A stretch of 64,000 bases of DNA from Pontiella sulfatireligans (GTDB lineage: Bacteria; Verrucomicrobiota; Kiritimatiellia; Kiritimatiellales; Pontiellaceae), in the NCBI RefSeq assembly GCF_900890705.1, contig NZ_CAAHFH010000001.1, positions 434,001 through 498,000 of the forward strand, in the 5' to 3' direction. Under the pieces are notes generated by a model. It saw only the letters and a program-made list of their open reading frames with translations, was not told the DNA's origin and searched no databases. The position numbers were made by a program, and so were the translations under genes. Below, one piece after another: positions 36,709-46,056 of the stretch. Within the stretch, counting starts at the first letter, position 1. Every line of letters begins with the position of its first letter.

Positions 36709-37443
36709 ATGAATAAAAAAATGTTTATGCAGCGTACAGGTGCCGCCGTGGCGGCAATAACAATGTCATGCACCCCGTTTGCACTCGCGGAAGGTGAATG
36801 GGTCGACCTCCTTGAGGATGGACTCAGTGCCTGGCAGGATTCCAGCGGATGGACGATGGGCGACGAGGTCATCTTAAACCCAGCAAACGAGAAGGAACTC
36901 ACCGTTTCGAAGCCGGGCAAGACGATTGCCGTAGTGGAAACAAAATCCAGGGCTGCATATCTGCTCACCAAACAAAGGCACGGAGATATCGAAGCGACCA
37001 TTGAATTCATGGTCTCAAAGGGTTCCAATTCAGGAATATACTTCATGGGCCGTTATGAAATACAGGTTTTCGATAGTTTCGGAAAGACGGAGGTTACGCA
37101 CAGTGATTGTGGCGGAATTTACCAGCGCTGGGGAAAGAATAAAGACAATGGACAGCCACCCAGGGTCAATGCTTCAACGGCACCGGGCACATGGCAGAAG
37201 TTAGAAGTCACCTTTCGCGCTCCGCGTTTCGATGAGAACGGAAAAAAGACAGAGAACGCGAAATTCATAAAGGTCGTGCATAACGGACAGCTCATCCACG
37301 AGAACGCCGAGGTAACAGGCCCCACACGCGCAGCGATGAAAGGGAGTGAGCCCGAAGAGGCCATGGGTCCGATCCGTATCCAGGGCGACCACGGTCCCGT
37401 CGCCTATCGCATAATCAAGATCAAACATGTAGAACTGAACTAG
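36709..37443 (+). CDS. DUF1080 (3-keto-disaccharide hydrolase-like) secreted protein
   Basis: Secreted protein of 244 residues with a concanavalin-like DUF1080 domain. The ATG at 36709 follows GGGAGAG and starts signal peptide MNKKMFMQRTGAAVAAITMS. WVDLLEDGLSAWQDSSGWTMGDEV, then KQRHGDIEATIEFMVSKGSNSGIYFMGRYEIQVFDS, and APGTWQKLEVTFRAPRF are the defining strands of this family. DUF1080 members include 3-keto-glucoside hydrolases and proteins of unknown binding function. Embedded among sulfatases, it may bind or cut a sugar, but its substrate is unknown. Confidence 0.88.
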   Translation: MNKKMFMQRTGAAVAAITMSCTPFALAEGEWVDLLEDGLSAWQDSSGWTMGDEVILNPANEKELTVSKPGKTIAVVETKSRAAYLLTKQRHGDIEATIEFMVSKGSNSGIYFMGRYEIQVFDSFGKTEVTHSDCGGIYQRWGKNKDNGQPPRVNASTAPGTWQKLEVTFRAPRFDENGKKTENAKFIKVVHNGQLIHENAEVTGPTRAAMKGSEPEEAMGPIRIQGDHGPVAYRIIKIKHVELN

Positions 37444-37506
37444 AATCAGAGAATGGTCTAACTATTGATCCGGCGCTAAAATGTTGAAAATTCAGCGAAA
37501 AAAATG

Positions 37507-37587
37507 GCCACAAAAAACACAAGAAAACACACAAAAACGGAGCATCTGCACGGTTCGCTCTTTGTGGTTTCTTGTGTTTTTTGTGGC
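37507..37587. repeat. 20-bp perfect inverted repeat (CACAAAG-type hairpin)
   Basis: GCCACAAAAAACACAAGAAA (37507-37526) and its exact complement (37568-37587) enclose a 41-base loop that can extend the stem with mismatches. It fills the 215-bp gap between the DUF1080 and next sulfatase genes. Related hairpins occur at 51207 and, weaker, at 22206. It may act as a bidirectional terminator or be a small mobile repeat. Confidence 0.75.
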
Positions 37588-37657
37588 TATAAAATTCCAG
37601 GTATTTTACTGACGGATCTATAAAACAAAAACCAATCCCCTTTAACGAAGATCTCTT

Positions 37658-39133
37658 ATGAAAGTAAATCACATTTTGCCCGTTATTATATGTGCCCTCA
37701 GCTTCAATTTAGTTGCTGCTGAGCGGCCACAAAAACCGAATGTTCTGTTTTTGATGTCTGATGACCTGAACACCGCATTGAGTGGGTTTGGTCACCAACA
37801 GTGTAAAACCCCCAATTTGGATCGTCTGGCTCAGCGAGGCGTTAAATTTGAGAGCATGCATTGCCAGTACCCGCTCTGTGGCCCATCACGGTCGTCGATC
37901 ATGTCGGGCCTCTATCCGTACACGAATAATTGTCTCGGAAATGGATCCAAAATACGTAGGGAAATTCCGGATGTGGTGACGATGTCGCAGGCCTTTATGA
38001 ATCAGGGCTATTATGCTGGACGGGTGAGTAAGATCTACCACATGAATATTCCCCAGGAAATTATAGAGGGGACCGCTCATAGCGATGACTCGAGCTCTTG
38101 GACGGAGGCTTTTAATATTACAGGGCCCGAACAAGATGCCCCCGGCAAGAAGACCAATTGGTCTCCCAAGAATGAGACGTCACAGGCATTTGTGGGCGTC
38201 GTTTCAACTGCCGGGGACTTGGAGCATGCGGATGGCATGGCTGCTGATAAGGCGATTGAGCTCCTGGATAAAGTGAAGGATAACCCCTTCTTCCTCGCCG
38301 TTGGTTTTGTTCGTCCGCACGTGCCGTTGGTGGCGCCGGAGAAATATTTCGATCTGTATGATCAGGAGAAGATGCAGATTCCATACGTGCCGGAAAATGA
38401 TCTGGATGATGTTCCCCAAATCATACGCGACTATAAGAACAATAAGGAGTACGGCGTGACGAGCGAGTCTCATAAAGGGCTGCTGGAAGCGTACTATGCC
38501 AGCGTGTCGTATATGGACGCGCAGGTAGGGCGGGTGTTGGATGCGCTGGAAGAAAAGGGGTTGGCGGAGTCTACCATTGTGATTTTCACCAGTGACCACG
38601 GTTACTTGCTGGGACACCATGATAAATATCAGAAGCAGCATCTTTTTGAAGAAGCGACGCGTGTACCGTTCATTATCAGTGTGCCGTGGATGACATCAGA
38701 GCATGACAAAGGAACCAAGCAACTCACCGAGCTCATCGATTTGTTTCCTACGCTTACGGACTTGGCCGGGATCACTGCGCCGGACTCACTGCAGGGGACG
38801 AGCTTGCGCCCTCTTCTGGAGGATACGGAATCACCCGCATGGACAAAAGATGCGGTATTTACAATCAGTCGCGCGGGCGGGGAGTCTCTACGAACCAAAG
38901 ACTGGCGCTTTACGCAATGGGGATTTGGCAAATCGGGCATGGAATTATACGACTTAAGTAAGGATCCGGGTGAGTTCACCAATCAGGCCAACAACCCAGA
39001 GTACGCATCCGTTGTAGAGCGCATGAAAAAGTTGTTGCTTGCTAAGCGCGACGACGCGGGATACCCAAACTTTGTTGCTAAAAAGGCGAATAAGGCTGGG
39101 CGCAAGAACAAGAAGCAGAAGAAAAAGAAATAA
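37658..39133 (+). CDS. S1 sulfatase, iduronate-2-sulfatase-like, lysine tail
   Basis: Secreted sulfatase of 491 residues. Signal peptide to about 21, KPNVLFLMSDDLNTALSGFGH with DD at 35-36, motif CGPSR (Cys74) in MHCQYPLCGPSRSSIMSGLYPYTN, PFFLAVGFVRPHVPLVAPEKYF and FTSDHGYLLGHHDKYQKQHLFEEATRVP are the hallmark of the iduronate-2-sulfatase-like branch (SulfAtlas S1_7-type, by memory). The last 17 residues (KKANKAGRKNKKQKKKK) are strongly basic. Start after AAGATCTCTT, no strong ribosome site. The natural substrate here is unlikely to be a glycosaminoglycan and is unknown. Confidence 0.92.
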   Translation: MKVNHILPVIICALSFNLVAAERPQKPNVLFLMSDDLNTALSGFGHQQCKTPNLDRLAQRGVKFESMHCQYPLCGPSRSSIMSGLYPYTNNCLGNGSKIRREIPDVVTMSQAFMNQGYYAGRVSKIYHMNIPQEIIEGTAHSDDSSSWTEAFNITGPEQDAPGKKTNWSPKNETSQAFVGVVSTAGDLEHADGMAADKAIELLDKVKDNPFFLAVGFVRPHVPLVAPEKYFDLYDQEKMQIPYVPENDLDDVPQIIRDYKNNKEYGVTSESHKGLLEAYYASVSYMDAQVGRVLDALEEKGLAESTIVIFTSDHGYLLGHHDKYQKQHLFEEATRVPFIISVPWMTSEHDKGTKQLTELIDLFPTLTDLAGITAPDSLQGTSLRPLLEDTESPAWTKDAVFTISRAGGESLRTKDWRFTQWGFGKSGMELYDLSKDPGEFTNQANNPEYASVVERMKKLLLAKRDDAGYPNFVAKKANKAGRKNKKQKKKK

Positions 39134-39149
39134 TGAAGAGATGGATTAA

Positions 39150-40550
39150 ATGATGCTGAAAAACATACTGCTTTGCCTTTTGATTGCGCCGCTTTTGGCG
39201 GCGGCGAATAAACCGAACATCGTGCTGATACTAACGGACGATGCGAGCTGGGAGTGCTTCGGCCCGTACGGGGCGGAGGATTATAAAACACCGAACATTG
39301 ATCGTTTGGCCGAACAGGGCGTGAAGTTTGAGCACTGCTATTCAACCCCGCTCTGCTCGCCTTCGCGGGTCATGATTATGACGGGGAAGTACAACTTCAG
39401 GAACTATACGCATTTCGGCTATCTCGACGTAAAAGAGAAGACGTTTGGGCATCTGATGCAGCAGGCGGGCTACAAAACGGCCATTGCCGGGAAATGGCAG
39501 CTCAACGGCCTGTATGATCCAGAAGTTTTTACCGATCACGCTGATAACACACGACCCAATAAAGCGGGCTTTGATGAGTACGCGTTATGGCAGGTCACAA
39601 AGGGCAAAAACGAAAAAGGTGCCGGCGAGCGTTTTTGGAGTCCGCCGTTGGAGATCAACGGCGAGTTTTTGTCGGTAGAGCAGAATAAGAATCAGTACGG
39701 CCCGGATATCATGAGTGACTTCGTCTGCGACTTCATTGAACGCAATCAGGACGAACCCTTCTTTGTCTATTACCCAACCGTGCTTGTTCACGATCCATTT
39801 GTGCCAACACCGGACACGATCGGGAATCGTGATCGGAGTCAGAAAGCAAACAAAAGGCAGAAAAATAAGCTGGCCGAGAAGAAAGAAAACTTTGTCGCGA
39901 TGGTCAACTATCTAGACAAGATCGTGGGCAAAGTCGTCGCGAAATTGGAGGCGGTCGGTCAGTTGGAAAACACCTTGATCTTGTTTACGTCCGACAACGG
40001 AACCCATACGCCGATTAGGTCGAACTGGAACGGACGCACAATCCGGGGCGGCAAAGGCGACACTAAAGATATGGGCACACATGTTCCGCTGATTGCATTC
40101 TGGAAGGGAAAGGCAGTTGAGGGAGCGGTTTGTGCGGATTTGGTTGATTTTACGGATGTCTACGCCACGCTGGCGGACGCGGCTGGAATTAAGCTGGACC
40201 CAACCGATCCCAAAGATGGGCAGAGTTTTTTGCCGCAAATTGTTGGGAAATCAACGACTCCGCGCACGCATGCGCTTTGTTACTATCAGCCCTACTGGAA
40301 ATTCGGGGGGAAGAACGCGGGCGCATTTGTGCGCACCGATCGATTCAAACTCTATGCGGACGGACGCTTCTACGACATAGCCAACGATTTGGATGAAGCG
40401 AAAAATCTGGCGGGCGCATTCACCAGCGAGCGGGCGATGACGGCGCACAAACAGCTTAAAGAACTCATTGACCAAATTCCACCAGTCCCCCAAGGCAGCA
40501 GAGAAAGTACCGAGCGTCCGATTCATCCCGACTGGCCGCTCGTGAAATAG
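39150..40550 (+). CDS. S1 sulfatase (CSPSR motif)
   Basis: Secreted sulfatase of 466 residues, signal peptide MMLKNILLCLLIAPLLAAA. DD at 30-31, formylglycine motif CSPSR (Cys69), AGKWQLNG where most have GKWHLG, and FTSDNGTHTPIRS. A lysine-rich internal loop (QKANKRQKNKLAEKK) lies around residue 230. 16 bp after the previous gene, so co-transcribed. Two consecutive ATGs (39150, 39153) are possible starts. Confidence 0.92.
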   Translation: MMLKNILLCLLIAPLLAAANKPNIVLILTDDASWECFGPYGAEDYKTPNIDRLAEQGVKFEHCYSTPLCSPSRVMIMTGKYNFRNYTHFGYLDVKEKTFGHLMQQAGYKTAIAGKWQLNGLYDPEVFTDHADNTRPNKAGFDEYALWQVTKGKNEKGAGERFWSPPLEINGEFLSVEQNKNQYGPDIMSDFVCDFIERNQDEPFFVYYPTVLVHDPFVPTPDTIGNRDRSQKANKRQKNKLAEKKENFVAMVNYLDKIVGKVVAKLEAVGQLENTLILFTSDNGTHTPIRSNWNGRTIRGGKGDTKDMGTHVPLIAFWKGKAVEGAVCADLVDFTDVYATLADAAGIKLDPTDPKDGQSFLPQIVGKSTTPRTHALCYYQPYWKFGGKNAGAFVRTDRFKLYADGRFYDIANDLDEAKNLAGAFTSERAMTAHKQLKELIDQIPPVPQGSRESTERPIHPDWPLVK

Positions 40551-40592
40551 ACACGATTTTTTGGAAACTGAATGAATAGCAGAAGAGGTACT

Positions 40593-42449
40593 ATGAATAT
40601 GAAATTACTTAAAACATTACTAATGACACCGATGATTTGCGCGTCCGCAACCGCGCTAACTCCCTTGTCTGCTTTGGCAGAACCCCGCCCCAATATCCTC
40701 ATCTTTTATGTGGATGATCTTGGGTGGCAGGGCACCCAGCTGAATGATGTGGATGCACCGTGTCCCTACGAAACGCCGAATATGGTTAAGCTGTCAGAGC
40801 AGGGGATGAATTTTACCCAGGGATATTCCGCTGCACCGACCTGTGCCCCTTCGCGGGCTGGGATCATCACGGGCCAGCATCCGGGAAAACTCCGGTATAC
40901 CCATGTGTTGTTTGACCGGATCATTAAAGGCAAACCGACGCAAGAGTTGGTCGATCCCTATCTCGGTTCCCACCTTCAGCTGGATGCACTCACTTTGGCA
41001 ACCGCCTTGCAGGACAATGGATACCATACAGGGCATGTGGGCAAATGGCACCTTGGGTTGAGTTCGTCGCTATTCGGGTTTGAGTTTAGTCATGAAGAGC
41101 GCGGTGTGCATCGTAAGCCGCCGGATCGAACCAAAGGCTTTGCAACCGTCGATGATCCAAAATATCCGCTGAGTCAGAAAAAATACCCACCATTCAGTAC
41201 CAAAAAGCCAGACGGAATTTCGTATCCCTACGACGATGTCACCGAGACCGCGCTGAAGTTCATGGAAGAGAGCCAGGACAAGCCGTTCTTCCTGTACCTG
41301 GCTCACTGGATGGTCCACTGGCCGGCGATGACCCGCAATGGGGAGCTGCTCGAATACTACTGCGATAAGCTGGGGCAGTCGTTTCCTCCCAAGTCGGGAG
41401 CCATGTCCATTCCGGGTCAGAACAACCCCTATTATGCGTCCATGGTCACCACGGTGGACTGGAGCTTGGGACGAATCGTTGACTATCTGGAAAAGACGGA
41501 TGATCCGCGCAATCCCGGCAAAAAGCTCATCGAAACGACCTATCTGATTTTCACCTCTGACAATGGCGGATGCATGAGCCATGGCCAAGAGGTTCTGGCC
41601 GACAACTCCCCGCTAAAATACGGAAAATCAAATGGCGAAGAGGGCGGCATACGTGTCCCGATGGTTATTGAGGGACCCGGGATTCCGAAGGGGTCGCAGT
41701 TTGACGGGTTGGTCAACCAGCTCGACTATTTCCCGACGATCCTGAATTTGACTCATTCTACGATTGCGCCGGAAGCAAAGGCCGCACTGAGCGGCTTGGA
41801 CATCACGCTGGTGCTTTTGGACGGTGCCCAGCAGATTGTGGATGCGCAAGGCGCGAAGCGGGAAAACCTTTTCTGGCACTTTCCGCACGGTGAGGATTCG
41901 ATGAAATCTGCACTTCGAGAAGGAGACTTCAAGCTCCTCAAAAACTATGAAACGCACGACTACAGTCTGTATCGTCTCTACAAAAATGGGCAGCGGGAGG
42001 ATCTCGAGGAAATGAACGATCTGGCGACGGATCCCGAATATGCTCCGGTCCTGAAAAAGCTTTCAGAAAAGCTGGACCGCCATCTAGCAGAAAATCAGGT
42101 GGAGGGCCCGTATCTTAATCCGGCATATTCTGGAAAAACAAAACCGGCTGCAGAGATCCAGGTGGTGAAATTCCACGCAGAAAAACGCCTGGCGAGCGTG
42201 AGGCTGAAGACCTCGGGGCCCGCGATCAAAACCGCCTATGTGATTTATCGTGATAAGCCAGGTGAAAAGAAATCGAAGCACGGCAAGGGGGAATTTGATG
42301 TTCGTATCGGCGTAAAAATGCCCGCTACGATTGCCTCTTCCGGACAACGGGTCAGCGCCCAGATTCCCGATGGAATCGAGGCGTATTGCTTTCTGCTAAT
42401 CGATGAAAACAACTACCAGACCTTTAGCGATATCCAGCTGGCCCAGTAG
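40593..42449 (+). CDS. S1 sulfatase with C-terminal beta-sandwich
   Basis: Secreted sulfatase of 618 residues from ATG 40593 (40599 fits the AGAGG at 40584-40588 better; the frame is open from 40572). DD at 41-42, formylglycine motif CAPSR (Cys84), VGKWHLG, FTSDNGGC. It is a close paralogue of the sulfatase at 52536, sharing PCPYETPN, GMNFTQGYS.APTC, GQHP.KL, and a C-terminal domain (about 515-618) ending IPDGIEAYCFLLIDENNYQT. That domain is also related to the ends of the 26346 and 33240 enzymes. Last gene of the nine-sulfatase run. Confidence 0.93.
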   Translation: MNMKLLKTLLMTPMICASATALTPLSALAEPRPNILIFYVDDLGWQGTQLNDVDAPCPYETPNMVKLSEQGMNFTQGYSAAPTCAPSRAGIITGQHPGKLRYTHVLFDRIIKGKPTQELVDPYLGSHLQLDALTLATALQDNGYHTGHVGKWHLGLSSSLFGFEFSHEERGVHRKPPDRTKGFATVDDPKYPLSQKKYPPFSTKKPDGISYPYDDVTETALKFMEESQDKPFFLYLAHWMVHWPAMTRNGELLEYYCDKLGQSFPPKSGAMSIPGQNNPYYASMVTTVDWSLGRIVDYLEKTDDPRNPGKKLIETTYLIFTSDNGGCMSHGQEVLADNSPLKYGKSNGEEGGIRVPMVIEGPGIPKGSQFDGLVNQLDYFPTILNLTHSTIAPEAKAALSGLDITLVLLDGAQQIVDAQGAKRENLFWHFPHGEDSMKSALREGDFKLLKNYETHDYSLYRLYKNGQREDLEEMNDLATDPEYAPVLKKLSEKLDRHLAENQVEGPYLNPAYSGKTKPAAEIQVVKFHAEKRLASVRLKTSGPAIKTAYVIYRDKPGEKKSKHGKGEFDVRIGVKMPATIASSGQRVSAQIPDGIEAYCFLLIDENNYQTFSDIQLAQ

Positions 42450-42602
42450 TCATGTGGATCATTTGTGAATTCTTGATGAATCGTGCCTGTTAACTGAGAT
42501 AGGACAACCGCTTTTAAAAAAGAGTAAAGGCAAATTCACGCATCGCGTCCTGCCGCTGTCCGCTATGGCGTTAAAGTAGTGGTTGTATATAGGAGAGTTT
42601 TA

Positions 42603-42775
42603 CGCATGGCGTATTCAGGTGGACGATTTTAATCACAAAAAGCTCAGTTTTATGGTTTGTCGGTCAAAAACACACGTAAGCATGGCTTTACGCGGGTTTT
42701 TTTTGGCATCCCTTAAACGACGGATAGGCAAATTCTCAATGGGATGTAGCTTGAATCGGGAAGGATACGGGATGA
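42603..42775 (+). promoter_or_regulatory. Conserved leader block C
   Basis: This 173-bp block is homologous to block B at 22372. Core ATCCCTTAAACGACGGAT (42708-42725) keeps the TAAAC centre but has a weaker inverted repeat, followed by AATTCTCAATGGGATGTA and AATCGGGAAGGATACGGGATGA. It lies 137 bp before the ATG of the 42912 gene (187 bp from the inverted repeat). A 97-codon open frame across it (42583-42876) is not considered a gene. Confidence 0.6.
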
Positions 42776-42911
42776 GCAGGCGGGACGCCTACAGTACGTT
42801 TCCATTATGCCGCCACCATAGCATACGCATACCCGTGAAGGGTTTTATAAGAATTACTGTTGAACATGAACCGTAGACAAAGCGTCTGATTACAACAAAA
42901 AGAGAGGATCT

Positions 42912-45900
42912 ATGAATTACAACAGCCTATCAAGAATGGCTTTTTCATCAATAAAGTCGAAGAAGGCGGCCCTGCTGCTTGTTTTGGGACTCGTTGCGTT
43001 GGCGGCAGGGAGCGCGCAGGCTGCGGTTTATACCTGGACGGGAGATGAAACTGCCACCGGCAATGACTATGCTGACTGGAATTATGACAACAACTGGGGG
43101 GGCACCGCTCCAACTTTTGTTAACACGGATGACATCAAGATCGCCGGCACTGCAACGTTGGACCAATATATCCGGACTCACCGAACGATTCGGTCACTCG
43201 AGTTTACGAGTTCGAATACTGGTGCAACCCAAATTGGATTCATCGCTGCAAATGGTGCTGACCGTGATTTAACCTTCTCTGCTGATACCGGGAATTCCTC
43301 CCTGACGGTCGATGCTTCGGCCAGCGGGGATAAGACCCTTGGTAGCTTCGAAGGTAGTGTAACCCCCGGTGAAGTCGTCCTCCTCAGTAATTTGGATGTC
43401 ACTCACAACGGCACAGGAAACCTGACCTTTGCTTGTGAAATTAGAGGAGCCGGGAATCTCAACGTTGCAGGTTCAGGTACGACGGTATTTTCCGGCACCA
43501 ATACCTATACGGGTAACACGACGGTAGACGGCGCATTGACGTTGTCAGAGGCCGCGCAGTTGGCCTTCACCATCGGCACGAATGGCGTCAATAACGCGTT
43601 GTCAGGTTCGGGTGCCGTTTCGCTGGATGGTGACTTTCTTCTGGACCTGACGGGTGCCGGAAGAACGCTAGGCGATTCCTGGCAGATTGTGGATGTGGAC
43701 ACGCTCATGGAAACGTTTGGCGCAACCTTCAGTCTGGCGAGTACAGCCGGCTCTTTTACGGAGACCAACGGAGTCTGGAGCATCAGCGAGAACGGCGCTG
43801 GCTACGAGTTTTCTGAGAATACGGGTCTGCTCACCGTCGTCACCGTCTTGCCTGCGGCGCATTGGATGTCAGGAGAATGGGGCATCGGTTGGCGCTTCAG
43901 AGCGGATGATAAGACGCAAATCGCGAATTGGGATGTCGATACTCTGGTGTCCCAGGTAAAGAGTATTCCCGGCGTGAATCATGTTATCTTCAATCTGTCC
44001 GATGCGGCTCATGGGGATGCGTATATCGCCCCTCATTCCGTGCTGACTGCTATTAATCCCGGATCTACGCCGGACAATGATCGTGATCTGTTCATGGAGA
44101 TGGCACAGGGCTTCCAAACGAACGGGATAAAAGTGATTGCCTATGTAGCCGCTCAAGGACCCGCCATGCTCAAGCATGGTGCCGAAGCGGCCTATGACTC
44201 GGTCGAAGTCAGCTCAAATGTATATACCTCCGTGGCGATGGATAACTGGAGCAACTATGTATATGGCGCATATAATATTGGGGACTTTGCGGATGAGCGC
44301 GAGATGTATAAAAGAGCCTTCGGGGAAGTGATTCTTGACGAATATGCCGCGCGCTATGGCCGCTTGATTGACGGCTGGTGGTTCGATAATGGAGCCGTAG
44401 AAAATTTTGACGCTGAATTGTTGTTCGCTATTGCGAAACAGTATAATCCCAATTGCGTGGTTAGCACGAGTGCAGAGCTTTCGTTACAGAGCGATTACCT
44501 TAGCGGCCATCCCACGCCTTTGGCTAGCTATCCCGCCAATGATCTGATCAATCTGCCCATGCTCACCGCCATTGAAGCTGCACCCGATGGCTATCTGTAT
44601 AAAGGCACTCAGCCAAACCTCGGGCATATGTTTATGGCCCTGGGGACGGCTTGGAATAGCGGAGCCATTGTATGGCCATTGGATCAAGCGGCAGACTGGA
44701 TGACACGCTGCTTGAATGCGGGGGGGTCATGGACTTGGAATGTGGATCTCACGGATGCCGACTCAATACTCAGGGCGGATTCGGCGACCTTTTTGACTGA
44801 CCTCATTGCCGAAAGGGCCGCATTGGCCGTATCCAATGTCGCCTCCCCGATCTTTTCGCAGGATACCTATGACGGGGGGAATGCGAAGTTGGGTGTAGCC
44901 TATACAGGGAGTCTTGCGGGATCGGCCACGGATGCAGACGGGGATACGGTGACCTACGCGATAGCCCCCGGCGGGCCGGATTGGTTGGTGGCCTCCACCA
45001 ACGGTACGCTTTCGGGCACTCCGTATAACACGTGGGATTTGGGGACGAACCGATTTACGCTTGTGGCGGCCGATGGCAAAGGCCGTATCGATTTAGCGGA
45101 GTTGGAAATTTACGTGACGGACGAATCCGGTAGTGACATACCCCATTTTCAAATATCGTTTGATAATTTGCGCGGCAATCTGTCGGATGGGACGATTCAT
45201 GGTCTGCCTATCAGTGATCCCAATGTCAGCATAACAAAGGCGACCAATGGGAACGACGTGGTGTATTCGCTTAGCATTATTAATCAGGATTTGGATAATG
45301 GCGGAACCTTTACTGACTCATTGAGTTGGGATATCCGGGTTGCCGGGTTCTCGAATAGAACCTATAATGTGAACAGCAACGACTCGTCGGTTACGCTGGG
45401 CTCAAGTGTACCTGTTGGTACGATTAATAATGAATTCGGCATCTCGGGCGGAGACAACAGTTTTATAAACCCGGGAGAATCTGTTCAGTTCAGCGTTGAA
45501 AACATAGTTCTTACGGCGGACGCCGGTTTTTCTACACAATTCGATGGCTTTAGCGGACTCTGGGGGACGAAGGGCACCTATATTTATGGCGAGGGTGCAA
45601 GCGGTCTGGAATCGCAGGTAACTACTAACAACGGCGCACTTACTTTTGTAACGAATACCGTTTTGGTTGTCACTTCGACGTCAATCAGCGAGCGGATTCG
45701 GGATCTCGACGGATCGTTTACGGTTTTGGCGGCTGTGCCAGCGGTGACAAATGCGTCATTCACCATCATTCAGGATGGAGGGCAAGACTATCCGGGCATG
45801 ACCTATACACGTGTTATCACCCCGGGGGCCTATCTCATAGAAACCTCGACCAATCTCATCACCTCATCTTGGATTCTTCGCAGCGTGGGTCCGGCTGAAT

Positions 45901-46025
45901 CGGACTTAACGATTGTTTCCGGGCCGGTTGATAATGCTGATGGAACGGAAACCCTTTCCTTTAGACTCAATCAAGGTCTTGACGCGAACTCAAGTCTGTT
46001 CATTAGGATCAACGGAACAGAGTAA
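42912..46025 (+). CDS. Beta-strand domain fused to GH29-like barrel and Ig domains
   Basis: Secreted protein of 1037 residues, start after AGAGAGGA at 42901-42908. Signal peptide with a long n-region (cleavage near 37). Residues 38-312 are a paralogue of the PEP-CTERM protein at 25283 (NTYTGNTTVDGALTL beta-strand repeat). Residues about 314-640 look like a TIM-barrel of the fucosidase-like kind: GWRFRADDKTQI, NGIKVIAYVAAQGPAML and RLIDGWWFDNG with Asp492 as possible nucleophile. About 645-737 is a He_PIG/cadherin-like Ig domain (SATDADGDTVTYAIAPGGPDWLV...GTLSGTP). The remaining 300 residues are beta-rich. There is no PEP-CTERM tail. The barrel assignment is tentative. Confidence 0.65.
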   Translation: MNYNSLSRMAFSSIKSKKAALLLVLGLVALAAGSAQAAVYTWTGDETATGNDYADWNYDNNWGGTAPTFVNTDDIKIAGTATLDQYIRTHRTIRSLEFTSSNTGATQIGFIAANGADRDLTFSADTGNSSLTVDASASGDKTLGSFEGSVTPGEVVLLSNLDVTHNGTGNLTFACEIRGAGNLNVAGSGTTVFSGTNTYTGNTTVDGALTLSEAAQLAFTIGTNGVNNALSGSGAVSLDGDFLLDLTGAGRTLGDSWQIVDVDTLMETFGATFSLASTAGSFTETNGVWSISENGAGYEFSENTGLLTVVTVLPAAHWMSGEWGIGWRFRADDKTQIANWDVDTLVSQVKSIPGVNHVIFNLSDAAHGDAYIAPHSVLTAINPGSTPDNDRDLFMEMAQGFQTNGIKVIAYVAAQGPAMLKHGAEAAYDSVEVSSNVYTSVAMDNWSNYVYGAYNIGDFADEREMYKRAFGEVILDEYAARYGRLIDGWWFDNGAVENFDAELLFAIAKQYNPNCVVSTSAELSLQSDYLSGHPTPLASYPANDLINLPMLTAIEAAPDGYLYKGTQPNLGHMFMALGTAWNSGAIVWPLDQAADWMTRCLNAGGSWTWNVDLTDADSILRADSATFLTDLIAERAALAVSNVASPIFSQDTYDGGNAKLGVAYTGSLAGSATDADGDTVTYAIAPGGPDWLVASTNGTLSGTPYNTWDLGTNRFTLVAADGKGRIDLAELEIYVTDESGSDIPHFQISFDNLRGNLSDGTIHGLPISDPNVSITKATNGNDVVYSLSIINQDLDNGGTFTDSLSWDIRVAGFSNRTYNVNSNDSSVTLGSSVPVGTINNEFGISGGDNSFINPGESVQFSVENIVLTADAGFSTQFDGFSGLWGTKGTYIYGEGASGLESQVTTNNGALTFVTNTVLVVTSTSISERIRDLDGSFTVLAAVPAVTNASFTIIQDGGQDYPGMTYTRVITPGAYLIETSTNLITSSWILRSVGPAESDLTIVSGPVDNADGTETLSFRLNQGLDANSSLFIRINGTE

Positions 46026-46056
46026 TCCGCTTGCGACTGCAACCTATACTGGGCGA

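Noticed and set aside
42583..42876. 97-codon open frame upstream of the 42912 gene
   Set aside because: It runs across conserved leader block C, has no signal or family motif, and the homologous block B does not keep the frame.
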